A stretch of 61,987 bases of DNA from Paracoccaceae bacterium (GTDB taxonomy: Bacteria > Pseudomonadota > Alphaproteobacteria > Rhodobacterales > Rhodobacteraceae): assembly GCA_002708925.1 (NCBI GenBank), contig PAPN01000011.1, positions 1-61,987 of the forward strand. The letters run 5' to 3'. The notes below the pieces were generated by a model. That model was not told where the DNA came from. It saw nothing but the letters and a program-made list of their open reading frames with translations, and ran no database searches. Shown piece after piece: positions 35,406 to 43,238 of this stretch. The position numbers were made by a program, and so were the translations under genes. The first letter of the stretch is position 1. Every line of letters starts with the position of its first letter.

Positions 35406-35927
35406 TTAATTCCGCTTGGAGGGGCCGGGCGGCCCGTGGCGTTTCAGCCCGTCCTCCAGCCGGTCCGCATAGGCGGCACGCTCGGCATCGGACATCGCGG
35501 ACAGGCGCTCGATCAGCAGCCGCTGCCCCAGTTCCTGACGTTCGGCCCCCGCCTGCATCTGCCGCATCAAGATCGCCTCGACCTGCTGCGCATCGTAGGG
35601 CCGCGCCCGCAGCGCCTGCAAAACGGTCGAGAATTCGGCGCGAATCTGTTCGCGGCTGGGGCGGTTGTCCCGGTATTCGGCGCGCAGACGCGCACCGATC
35701 GCGCGTTTATCCGCATGGCTAAGCGCATGGGTATAGGGCCCCACGATCCGCTCCAGACGGGGCGGGTGCCGCCCATCGCGCCCTCCGTCACGCGGCCCGT
35801 ATTTGACCGCCGCGCCGATCACCAGACCGGCCACCGCCAGGTTCAACGCCAGCGAGGTAAACAGCACCACCTTCAGCCAGACGCGCATTCCGTTTTTCTT
35901 TTCAGGGGGTTGGGTTGTGTTCGTCAT
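35406..35927 (-). CDS. Periplasmic heavy-metal-sensor-like protein (Metal_resist/CpxP-like)
   Basis: 173 residues. A single N-terminal membrane span (LKVVLFTSLALNLAVAGLVIG) anchors a helical periplasmic domain with repeated Arg/Glu helices (SHADKRAIGARLRAEYRDNR, EQIRAEFSTVLQALRARPYD), as in the Metal_resist/CpxP-like family (CnrX, ZraP relatives). It ends the ECF operon, 3 nt after the preceding gene. It may sense metal or envelope stress for the sigma factor; no His/Cys-rich metal site stands out. Confidence 0.7.
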   Translation of the reverse strand: MTNTTQPPEKKNGMRVWLKVVLFTSLALNLAVAGLVIGAAVKYGPRDGGRDGRHPPRLERIVGPYTHALSHADKRAIGARLRAEYRDNRPSREQIRAEFSTVLQALRARPYDAQQVEAILMRQMQAGAERQELGQRLLIERLSAMSDAERAAYADRLEDGLKRHGPPGPSKRN

Positions 35928-35930
35928 GCC

Positions 35931-36323
35931 TTATCCCTCTGCCAGTGTGAAATCGTAGCCGGGCATCAGATCCACCAGATAAAGATCGGTTTCCGCCCCC
36001 AGAAAGGTTTCCGCCGTCGTGGCCAGCGTGTCGGGCGGGTTCACCCCGATCCACAGCCCCGCCACCCCGGCCGTGGCCAGCCCGGCCATCGCAGGCCAGC
36101 CGCCCACCGCGTTCAGGAACTGCCGCAACCGCCCGCCCCGACGCCCCCGAGCCACCACAACGGGGCCCACCACAACGGGGCCGGGCTGCGCGGCCAGGGC
36201 ATCGTCCAGCACCTGCTGCATGAAATCAGCCGAGGGCATGGCATCCTGCGCGCGCGCCTGGGCGAACAGATCGTCCAGATCGAAGCCGTCATTATGCTGG
36301 GTTTTCTTATCCATCTCAGTCAT
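35931..36323 (-). CDS. Putative anti-sigma factor
   Basis: 130 residues. A cytoplasmic N-terminal half (~1-75, FDLDDLFAQARAQDAMPSAD) precedes one membrane segment (GWPAMAGLATAGVAGLWIGV) and a short periplasmic tail. It overlaps the ECF sigma gene by 8 nt, the standard sigma/anti-sigma arrangement. There is no zinc-binding HxxxCxxC. Assignment rests mainly on context; similar Rhodobacteraceae proteins are sometimes misnamed dihydroorotate dehydrogenase. A second ATG at 36314 is possible. Confidence 0.65.
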   Translation of the reverse strand: MTEMDKKTQHNDGFDLDDLFAQARAQDAMPSADFMQQVLDDALAAQPGPVVVGPVVVARGRRGGRLRQFLNAVGGWPAMAGLATAGVAGLWIGVNPPDTLATTAETFLGAETDLYLVDLMPGYDFTLAEG

Positions 36324-36900
36324 CTGTATACCCCAATTCCTCGCGTCGTCCGGCCAAAATGGCCGTCAGAGCCCGTTTTCCCCGTGCGGTCAGGCTTTCG
36401 ACCGCCTCTGTGCTGATCTCCATGATCTCGGCGATTTCCGGGTTCGCCAGACCTTCGATGTGGCGCAGGCTGACTGCCAGGCGCTGCCGGTCCGGCAATT
36501 CCGCCAGGGCGCCTTGTAACGCGGCCATCCGGGCCTTCTGCTGCAAGGCGCCAGCGGCATCCTCGCGGTCGTCCTCGGGTTCGGGCACGGCATCCAGATC
36601 GACAGCGCGCTGTTTGCGCAGCCGGTCGGTGCATAGATTGGCCACCACCCGATAGAGCCACGTCGTCACCTTGGCCTCGCCCTGACGCCAGTCGGGCGCG
36701 ATTTTCCACAGGCGCAGCATGGCCTCCTGGGCGACGTCCTCGGCCTCGGCACGATCTGCCAGCATCCGGTTGGCCTGGCCGAAGGCGCGCGGGGTCAGGC
36801 GCACGTTCAGCGCGCGCGCGGCCTCGCTGTCGCCATTGGCATAGAGCACCAACAGCGCCTCGTCAGACACATCCGCAAAGGCATCAAAGGGCATCGTCAT
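36316..36900 (-). CDS. ECF RNA polymerase sigma factor (RpoE-like)
   Basis: 194 residues. Region 2 (ADRAEAEDVAQEAMLRLWKIAPDW, KVTTWLYRVVANLCTDRLRK) and region 4 (LPDRQRLAVSLRHIEGLANPEIAEIMEIS) are intact, linked by an acidic stretch (EPEDDREDAAG). It directs transcription of an extracytoplasmic stress regulon. Downstream genes overlap (anti-sigma) or follow closely (metal-sensor-like), and the EF-hand gene lies 74 bp upstream on the same strand. Confidence 0.92.
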   Translation of the reverse strand: MTMPFDAFADVSDEALLVLYANGDSEAARALNVRLTPRAFGQANRMLADRAEAEDVAQEAMLRLWKIAPDWRQGEAKVTTWLYRVVANLCTDRLRKQRAVDLDAVPEPEDDREDAAGALQQKARMAALQGALAELPDRQRLAVSLRHIEGLANPEIAEIMEISTEAVESLTARGKRALTAILAGRREELGYTDD

Positions 36901-36974
36901 CGTCCTTTTGCCGTATCCTTTCGGCGCGCGCCGGGCAAGCCTGCCCGACGCCTTTGTTTCAGCGGATCAGCGGG

Positions 36975-37541
36975 TTATTGGCGCGGTTTGTTCTGGCAAT
37001 CGCCGTTGCCCATGCCGTTGCCCATACCCTGGCCCATCATCCGTTTGCCTTCGCCATGGCCGCCGGGGCCGAAGCCGCGTTTTTCCATGCGGTCCTGCAT
37101 CTGGGCGAATTCCTCGGCCGAGATGGCACCGTCACCGTCGCGGTCCAGCCGGTCGAACATCTTGCCCTGTTTCTTGGGCTGCATTTCCTCGAAGCTCAGC
37201 TTGCCGTCGTCATTGGCATCGCGGTCCACGATCATGTGCTTGGCGCGTTTGCCCATGCGCTCGGCCTGTTGAGCCTGCATCTGGGCGGTCATTTCCTCGG
37301 CGCTCAGGGTGCCGTCCTTATCGGTGTCGGCCGCATCGAACTTGGCCTTGAAATGAGCGGCGATCTCGTCTTGGGTGATCTTGCCGTCGCTGTTCGCATC
37401 GACCTCTTCGAACTGGAACATCTGTCCGCGCGGGCCCATATGATGACCGCCCATGCGATCCTTGCCAAAGGCCAGCGCAGCACCGGCCCCTGCGGTCAGA
37501 GTGACGGCGGCGATGGTCGAAATCAGAATGGCGCGTTTCAT
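36975..37541 (-). CDS. Secreted EF-hand calcium-binding protein
   Basis: 188 residues with a signal peptide (AILISTIAAVTLTAGAGAAL). Four EF-hand loops are visible: DANSDGKITQDE (48-59), DTDKDGTLSAEE (72-83), DANDDGKLSFEE (108-119) and DRDGDGAISAEE (133-144), and the tail is Gly/Met-rich. A periplasmic or extracellular calcium sensor/buffer. The start ATG at 37541 suits the signal peptide; upstream frame is discounted. It leads the ECF cluster, so calcium or cation stress may be the theme. Confidence 0.85.
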   Translation of the reverse strand: MKRAILISTIAAVTLTAGAGAALAFGKDRMGGHHMGPRGQMFQFEEVDANSDGKITQDEIAAHFKAKFDAADTDKDGTLSAEEMTAQMQAQQAERMGKRAKHMIVDRDANDDGKLSFEEMQPKKQGKMFDRLDRDGDGAISAEEFAQMQDRMEKRGFGPGGHGEGKRMMGQGMGNGMGNGDCQNKPRQ

Positions 37542-37779
37542 TTGCGTGTTCTCCGTTTTTGTTTGCTCTGGAAACCGGGTCTTGCCCCGTTTTCTGAGAG
37601 CTAAACGCGCCGGATCGGGGTTTCCGTCGGCTGCTGTCGCAAAAAACGGCATTCCTCACGCAGCCGTGATCACAGCCCCCGGCGGAATTTGCGACATCGG
37701 GACGCAAGGACAATGCGCGGGCTTTTTATTCATGCGCCGATACCCCAGTTTCCTCGGCTTAGGGAAATGCGAGGGAACC

Positions 37780-38166
37780 ATGTCCGAAACCATTCACGCT
37801 GAACCGCGCGAAACCATGCCGGCGCTGATGCACGGCTGGAAACGTAAATGTCCATCTTGCGGCAATGGGCCGTTGCTCAAGGGCTATCTGTCCGTGCGCA
37901 AATCCTGCCCGGTCTGCAAGGAAGAGTTTCACCACCACCGCGCCGATGACGGCCCGGCCTATCTGACGATCCTGATCGTCGGCCACCTGATGGCCCCGCT
38001 GCTGCTGCTGGTGTTCGAAACCTGGCGCCCCGAGCCGCTGGTGCTGTTTACCATCTTCACTATTGGCACGGTTGCATTGTCGCTCTACCTTCTGCCTCGA
38101 TTGAAGGGGGCGATGATCGGTTACCAATGGGCGCGTGGGATGTACGGGTTCGGCAAATCGGTCTGA
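37780..38166 (+). CDS. DUF983 zinc-ribbon membrane protein
   Basis: 128 residues. A zinc-ribbon-like CPSCGNGPLL and CPVCKEEFHHHRADDGPAYL head is followed by two membrane segments (IVGHLMAPLLLLVFE, VLFTIFTIGTVALSLYLLP) and GAMIGYQWARGM, as in DUF983. GAGGGA precedes the ATG at 37780. The Nudix gene starts 21 bp later, so co-transcription is likely. Function unknown, though in alphaproteobacteria the family is often near cytochrome oxidase or assembly genes. Confidence 0.85.
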   Translation: MSETIHAEPRETMPALMHGWKRKCPSCGNGPLLKGYLSVRKSCPVCKEEFHHHRADDGPAYLTILIVGHLMAPLLLLVFETWRPEPLVLFTIFTIGTVALSLYLLPRLKGAMIGYQWARGMYGFGKSV

Positions 38167-38187
38167 TCTCTCTGAGAGGGAGGCAAT

Positions 38188-38895
38188 ATGACCATAGACA
38201 AGACAGCGCTGCGCAACGCGGCGACGGTGATCGTGCTGCGGGACCGGCTGAACGATCCGCATGTGCTGATGGGCCAGCGCGGGGCCAAGGCGGCCTTTAT
38301 GCCCAACAAATTCGTCTTTCCCGGCGGGGCCGTGGATGCCGAGGACGCGGACATCCCGCTGGCCTCGCAGATGCCGCAGATCTGCCGGGAACGTCTGCAA
38401 GAGGACACCGCGCAGGATCTGACCCATGCCCTGTCCGTCGCCGCCATCCGCGAGCTGTGGGAGGAAACCGGCCTGATCCTGGGGCAGAAAGGCGCGTGGG
38501 ACATGGCCCCGCCCGCCGATTGGGCCAGCTTTGCGGCCACCGGCTATCTGCCCGCAGCCCATCCGCTGCAATTCGTGTTCCGGGCGATCACGCCTCCGGG
38601 CCGGCCGCGCCGGTTTGACGCGCGGTTCTTCATGATTGATGCCGATGAGATCGCCAGCGACCTGGACGATTTCTCGGCCGCCTGTGATGAGCTGTCCCAC
38701 CTGCAGTGGATACCGCTGCCCAAGGTGCGCGAGTTCGACCTGCCCTTCATCACCGAGGTGGTCCTGGCCGAGGTCGCCAAACGCGCCCATGACCTGAGCG
38801 CCCCCGCATCCGTCCCCTATTTCAAGAACAACGAAGAGGCCAACCTGTTCCTGCGCCTCAAAGGAGTAGGACCAATGACAGGACGGACGCACTGA
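38188..38895 (+). CDS. NUDIX hydrolase (NUDT19-like, split box)
   Basis: 235 residues. GG at 46-47 and REL-WEETG (89-95) form a Nudix box interrupted by ~40 residues, the layout of NUDT19-type acyl-CoA diphosphatases rather than MutT. It hydrolyses a nucleoside diphosphate linked to another moiety; substrate unproven. Ribosome binding site GAGAGGGAGG. Its last 38 nt overlap the 3' end of the EamA gene on the other strand. Confidence 0.82.
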   Translation: MTIDKTALRNAATVIVLRDRLNDPHVLMGQRGAKAAFMPNKFVFPGGAVDAEDADIPLASQMPQICRERLQEDTAQDLTHALSVAAIRELWEETGLILGQKGAWDMAPPADWASFAATGYLPAAHPLQFVFRAITPPGRPRRFDARFFMIDADEIASDLDDFSAACDELSHLQWIPLPKVREFDLPFITEVVLAEVAKRAHDLSAPASVPYFKNNEEANLFLRLKGVGPMTGRTH

Positions 38896-39757
38896 TCAGC
38901 GCGATCCCGGCGGCCTCGCGCCGGGTGATCCGCTCTTTGAAGAACAGCACCGAGGCCGCAATCGAGAAGATCACCTCGACCTGCCCCACCGCAAAGACAT
39001 AGGCGGCATTCATCAACGTGAAGGCGGTGAACCAGCCAAGCGAACCGCCCAGCCCGCTCAGTCCCATCCAGACCGAGGTGCGCCAGGATGCCAGCACACG
39101 CCCCATCTGCCCCGGCTCGCGCCACAGCAGCCAGCCCGTCAGCCCCAGCGCCTGAGACAGCGTGACCAGCGCCAGCGCCACCAGCGCCCGCATCAGCGGA
39201 TCGTCACTGCCCACCTGCAATGTCGCCCCGCGATACATCACCGCCGAAACCGCGAAAAACGCCCCCGACAGCAGCCCCAGCCCGGCGCTTTTGTTGATAA
39301 AACGGTGCTGGCCCGCGCCGTCCTGCCCCTTGCGATCGGACAAGATCAGCACCCCCACCAGCCCCAGCAGAATGGCCACCATCCCGCCGGTGCTGACCCG
39401 ATCGCCCAGCACAATGAACCCCACCAGCGCGGTCTGCACCACCTCGGTTTTCTTAAAGGTGATGCCCACCGCGAAATTCCGTTCGGCAAACAGCGCCACC
39501 ACGCACCAGGTGGCCAGCACCTGCGCCAGAGCCCCCAACAAGGCATAGGGAAGGAAAACCGGGCCCAGCTGCGGCACGCCCTGCCCGCTCAGCCAGATAT
39601 AGGCGCCCGCCGCCGTCACCACAAAAGGCGCCGAATACAGAAACCGCGCCAGCGTCGCCCCCCCGGCGCTGAGCGTGCCGCCCGCCAGCATCTTTTGCAG
39701 CATAAAGCGCAGCGTCTGAAACGCCGCCGCCACGACAGAGATCACGATCCAGGCCAT
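38858..39757 (-). CDS. EamA/DMT-superfamily transporter (second)
   Basis: 299 residues with about ten membrane helices in two halves (LATWCVVALFAERNFAVGITFKKTEVVQ; NAAYVFAVGQVEVIFSIAASVLFFKE). The repeat-ending FFKE motif identifies the EamA fold. It overlaps the Nudix gene tail to tail by 38 nt. It is unrelated in detail to the transporter at 5.9-6.8 kb. Substrate unknown. The Cys-rich lipoprotein gene lies just upstream on the same strand. Confidence 0.85.
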   Translation of the reverse strand: MAWIVISVVAAAFQTLRFMLQKMLAGGTLSAGGATLARFLYSAPFVVTAAGAYIWLSGQGVPQLGPVFLPYALLGALAQVLATWCVVALFAERNFAVGITFKKTEVVQTALVGFIVLGDRVSTGGMVAILLGLVGVLILSDRKGQDGAGQHRFINKSAGLGLLSGAFFAVSAVMYRGATLQVGSDDPLMRALVALALVTLSQALGLTGWLLWREPGQMGRVLASWRTSVWMGLSGLGGSLGWFTAFTLMNAAYVFAVGQVEVIFSIAASVLFFKERITRREAAGIALISASVLSLVLLL

Positions 39758-39787
39758 TGGGTCTCCTTTCAGGGGGGGCAGAGCGGC

Positions 39788-40105
39788 TTAGTCCACGCAG
39801 ATTTCCAGCGCCTGGCCCTGCCCGTCCAGAACCCCATAGCAGCCAAATTTCGGCGTGATCTTTGAACATGTGCGGCTGCCGGCCAGGCACGCCCCCGTGC
39901 AATCCAAGGCCCCCGAGCAGGATTTCCCCGCATCCGGCGTGGGCACAAAACACAGGAAATCCGGGGAAAGCCCGCCGCGCCCATAGGTTCCGCCCCGCGC
40001 TGCACAGGCCGCCTGCGCGGCCGGATCGGGCCGGGGCAGCTGCGGATCGCGCGGCTGGCACCCGCTCAGCGCCAGCCCGACAAGCAAAACCCCGAAACGC
40101 CGCAT
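39788..40105 (-). CDS. Cysteine-rich small lipoprotein
   Basis: 105 residues. Lipobox LSGC with lipid Cys16; eight further Cys (34, 52, 63, 69, 73, 80, 89, 103) suggest four disulfides in the periplasmic part. ATG at 40105 shares bases with the stop of the aldo/keto reductase gene (TGATG), so translation is coupled. No family recognised. The high Cys count is unusual for such a small Rhodobacteraceae protein. Confidence 0.75.
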   Translation of the reverse strand: MRRFGVLLVGLALSGCQPRDPQLPRPDPAAQAACAARGGTYGRGGLSPDFLCFVPTPDAGKSCSGALDCTGACLAGSRTCSKITPKFGCYGVLDGQGQALEICVD

Positions 40106-41151
40106 CAAAACGGCATTGGATGGGCTTTGTGCGCGGCATCCAGTTCTTTCATGACCTCATCGGACAGTTCCAGATCCGCCGCCTCCAGCGCGTGCTCTAG
40201 CTGCGCCAGCGTTGTCGCGCCGAAAATCACCGAGGTCATGAACGGACGTTTGCAGCACCAGGCCAGCGCCATATGCACCGGGTCCAGCCCATACCGCGCC
40301 GCCACCGCCAGGTAGGCATCCACAGCCGGCCGCACCCGGTCCGTCATCCGCCCGCCCAATTCGGGCACCAATGACATCCGCGAGCCCTCGGGCACTGCCT
40401 GCCCCTGATATTTCCCGGTCAAAAGCCCCACCGCCAGAGGCGAATAGGACAGCAGTCCGATATCCTCGTTGGCGGCAACCTCGGCCAGGTCGGTATCGAA
40501 CAGACGGCACAGCAGCGAATATTCATTCTGCACCGAGGCCACCCGCGGCCCGCCCGTCTTTTCCGCCATCATCGCCCACATAGAGCAGCCCCAGGCGCTC
40601 TCGTTCGACAGGCCGAAATGCCGGATGTTGCCCTTTTCAACCTGCTTTTGCAGCGCGCCCAGCGCGTCCTCCATATGCGCAATGGTCTCGGCCCGGCTCT
40701 GCGATGAAGGATCGTAGCGCCAATTCTTGCGGAACATATAGCTGCCCCGGTTCGGCCAGTGAAATTGATAGAGGTCGATGTAATCGGTCTGAAGCCGCTT
40801 CAGAGAGCCCTCGATAGTGGCCGCAATCGTGGCCGAACTGATCGGCGCCCCATCCCGCACGGCCTGCAAGCCCTCGCCCGAATGTTTGGTGGCCAGGATA
40901 TACTCTCCGCGGCGCGACGGGTTGGCGCGGTGCCAATTGCCCAGAATTTCCTCGGTCCGCCCGATGGTTTCCCTGGACACCGGATTCACCGGATACATCT
41001 CGGCCGTGTCCACAAAGTTGATCCCGCGTGCCAGCGCCATGTCCATCTGCGCATGGCCCTCTGCCTGCGAAGTCTGCGTGCCAAAGGTCATCGTGCCCAG
41101 GCACAATTGCGACACGTGCAGCCCCGTCCGGCCCAATGGGTTGGTTTTCAT
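40105..41151 (-). CDS. Aldo/keto reductase, Tas-like
   Basis: 348 residues, TIM-barrel AKR. Catalytic residues appear as D and Y in VDTAEMYP, K in ATKHSGE and H in YQFHWPN; cofactor-side SNESAWG and VIFGATTLAQ are normal. Length and the NWRYDPSSQ insertion resemble E. coli Tas (346 aa). NADPH-dependent reduction of an unknown carbonyl. ATG 41151 was chosen by homology (MKTNPLGRTGLHVSQL). Coupled to the downstream lipoprotein by a one-codon overlap. Confidence 0.88.
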   Translation of the reverse strand: MKTNPLGRTGLHVSQLCLGTMTFGTQTSQAEGHAQMDMALARGINFVDTAEMYPVNPVSRETIGRTEEILGNWHRANPSRRGEYILATKHSGEGLQAVRDGAPISSATIAATIEGSLKRLQTDYIDLYQFHWPNRGSYMFRKNWRYDPSSQSRAETIAHMEDALGALQKQVEKGNIRHFGLSNESAWGCSMWAMMAEKTGGPRVASVQNEYSLLCRLFDTDLAEVAANEDIGLLSYSPLAVGLLTGKYQGQAVPEGSRMSLVPELGGRMTDRVRPAVDAYLAVAARYGLDPVHMALAWCCKRPFMTSVIFGATTLAQLEHALEAADLELSDEVMKELDAAHKAHPMPF

Positions 41152-41236
41152 GCTCCTGCTCCCCTGCTTGCAACCTATGGCGAAGATACTGCGGCATTCG
41201 CAAAAGACCAGAAGATGCGGAAAGTATCCCCCGATA

Positions 41237-41290
41237 ATTTGGGGGCCAGCCCCCAAACCCCCGGAGTATTGTCAGAGCAAAGAAAGAACC
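41237..41290 (-). repeat. Dispersed intergenic repeat, copy B
   Basis: On the minus strand: TTCTTTGCTCTGACAATACT then CCGGGGG, followed by TTTGGGGGCTGGCCCCCAAA (perfect hairpin arms). Between the divergent aldo/keto reductase and metG. Same pattern as the copies near 19.3 and 44.8 kb, inverted. Confidence 0.6.
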
Positions 41291-41460
41291 GGGTGAGCAG
41301 GCACGTCACATGTTGGCACACGGCGGGACCGCAGCCGGAGGCGAGGATCACGTAAACCTGTGCGCGCGGCAGCGCGCTCTTTTTGGGAAGAGTTGCGGGC
41401 TGGCACACGGGCGCGGCTTGGGGTAAAGGAAGCGGGCAACGCATCGAAGGGCAAGCGTAT

Positions 41461-43173
41461 ATGGCACGTCATCTGATCACCTCGGCAATTCCTTATATCA
41501 ATGGGATCAAGCATTTGGGCAATCTTGTGGGCTCTCAGTTGCCTGCCGATCTTTTTGCCCGTTATCAGCGTGCCCGCGGCAATGAAGTGTTGTTTTTGTG
41601 CGCAACCGACGAGCATGGCACGCCCGCCGAGCTGGCCGCGGCCAAGGCCGGGCAGCCTGTTGCGGAATATTGCGCCCAGATGCATGAGGTTCAGGCCAGG
41701 ATCGCCGAAGGGTTCCGCCTGTCCTTTGATCATTTCGGCCGGTCCTCCAGCCCTGAAAATCATGCGTTGACCCAGCATTTGGCCGGCAAACTGGCTGAAA
41801 ACGGTCTGATCCGCGAAGTCACTGAAAACCAGATGTATTCCAAGGCCGATGGCCGTTTCCTGCCCGACCGCTATATCGAGGGCACCTGCCCCAATTGCGG
41901 TTTCGACAGCGCGCGGGGCGATCAGTGCGACAATTGCACCAAGCAGCTGGACCCGGTGGAGTTGATCAACCCGCACTCGACCATCAGCGGCTCGACCGAT
42001 CTGGAGATGCGCGAGACCAAGCACCTGTACCTGTGCCAATCCAAGATGAAAAACCAGCTGGAGGAATGGATCGACACGCGCGAGGGCTGGCCGGTTCTGA
42101 CCACCTCGATCGCTAAGAAATGGCTGAATGACGGCGACGGCCTGCAAGACCGCGGGATCACTCGCGATCTGGACTGGGGCATTCCGGTGAAAAAGGGCGA
42201 TCAGGATTGGCCCGGCATGGAGGGCAAGGTTTTCTATGTCTGGTTTGATGCGCCCATCGAGTACATCGCCTGTGCCCAGGAATGGGTGAATGCGGGCAAG
42301 GGCGACGACTGGGCCCGCTGGTGGCGCACCGACAAGGGCGCCGATGACGTGACCTATACCCAGTTCATGGGTAAGGATAACGTGCCGTTCCATACGCTCT
42401 CCTTCCCAGCCACCATGCTGGGCTGCGGCGAGCCGTGGAAGCTGGTCGATTACATCAAATCCTTCAACTACCTGAACTATGACGGCGGCCAGTTCTCTAC
42501 CTCGCGCGGGCGCGGGGTATTCATGGATCAGGCGCTGGAGATCCTGCCCGCCGATTACTGGCGCTGGTGGCTGCTAAGCCATGCGCCCGAAAGCTCGGAC
42601 AGCGAATTCACCTGGGAAAACTTCCAGGCTGCGGTCAACAAGGATCTGGCCGATGTGCTGGGCAATTTCGTCAGCCGGATCACCAAGTTCTGCCGCTCGA
42701 AATTCTCTGAAACCGTGCCCGAAGGCGGCAGCTTTGGTGCAGCCGAGGAAGCGCTGATCGCCGATCTGACCGGCAAAATCCGCGCCTATGAACAGTTCAT
42801 GGAGGACAAAGAGGTCCGCAAGGCCGCGCAGGAATTGCGCTCGATCTGGGTGGCGGGCAATGAATATCTGCAAGCCGCCGCGCCCTGGTCCACCTTCAAA
42901 ACCGACCCCGAGCAAGCCGCCGCACAGGTGCGTCTGGGGCTGAACCTGATCCGGCTCTATGCGGTTTTGTCCGCGCCCTTCATTCCCGATGCCAGCGCTG
43001 CGATGCTGGCGGCCATGCAGACCACCGATAGCAGCTGGCCCGATGACGTGCCCGCCGCGCTGAATGCCCTGCCGGCGGGCCATGGCTTTACCGTGCCGGA
43101 CGTGCTGTTCAGCAAGATCACCGATGATCAGCGCAGCGAATGGCAGGAACGCTTTGCCGGGGTTCGGACCTGA
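41461..43173 (+). CDS. metG: Methionyl-tRNA synthetase
   Basis: 570 residues. HLGN (18-21) is the class-I HIGH motif; a zinc knuckle with CPNCGFDS and DQCDNC lies near residues 143-160; the KMSKS counterpart reads Q344-F-S-T-S with RGRG following. An anticodon-binding helical domain follows; there is no C-terminal tRNA-binding EMAP extension. It charges tRNA-Met. A clean intrinsic terminator follows the stop. Confidence in function is high; the Gln in KMSKS is a curiosity for this sub-family. Confidence 0.96.
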   Translation: MARHLITSAIPYINGIKHLGNLVGSQLPADLFARYQRARGNEVLFLCATDEHGTPAELAAAKAGQPVAEYCAQMHEVQARIAEGFRLSFDHFGRSSSPENHALTQHLAGKLAENGLIREVTENQMYSKADGRFLPDRYIEGTCPNCGFDSARGDQCDNCTKQLDPVELINPHSTISGSTDLEMRETKHLYLCQSKMKNQLEEWIDTREGWPVLTTSIAKKWLNDGDGLQDRGITRDLDWGIPVKKGDQDWPGMEGKVFYVWFDAPIEYIACAQEWVNAGKGDDWARWWRTDKGADDVTYTQFMGKDNVPFHTLSFPATMLGCGEPWKLVDYIKSFNYLNYDGGQFSTSRGRGVFMDQALEILPADYWRWWLLSHAPESSDSEFTWENFQAAVNKDLADVLGNFVSRITKFCRSKFSETVPEGGSFGAAEEALIADLTGKIRAYEQFMEDKEVRKAAQELRSIWVAGNEYLQAAAPWSTFKTDPEQAAAQVRLGLNLIRLYAVLSAPFIPDASAAMLAAMQTTDSSWPDDVPAALNALPAGHGFTVPDVLFSKITDDQRSEWQERFAGVRT

Positions 43174-43208
43174 CGGCAGCCCTTGGCCTTGGCCGCGAAA
43201 CATGCAAA

Positions 43209-43237
43209 CTCCCTCTTATAGCGAGAGGGAGTTTTTT
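43209..43237 (+). terminator. metG terminator whose 3' arm is the next gene's ribosome binding site
   Basis: CTCCCTCT (43209-43216), loop TATAGCG and AGAGGGAG (43224-43231) with TTTTTT immediately after. The ATG of the acetolactate-synthase-like gene is at 43239, so AGAGGGAG is both stem arm and Shine-Dalgarno. Readthrough mRNA would have that site paired. Confidence 0.8.
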
Positions 43238-43238
43238 C

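Noticed and set aside
41166..41215. A sixth repeat copy (ATACTGCGGCATTCGCAAAAG)
   Set aside because: Only a partial match to the AATACTCCGG and CAAAG blocks with wrong spacing.
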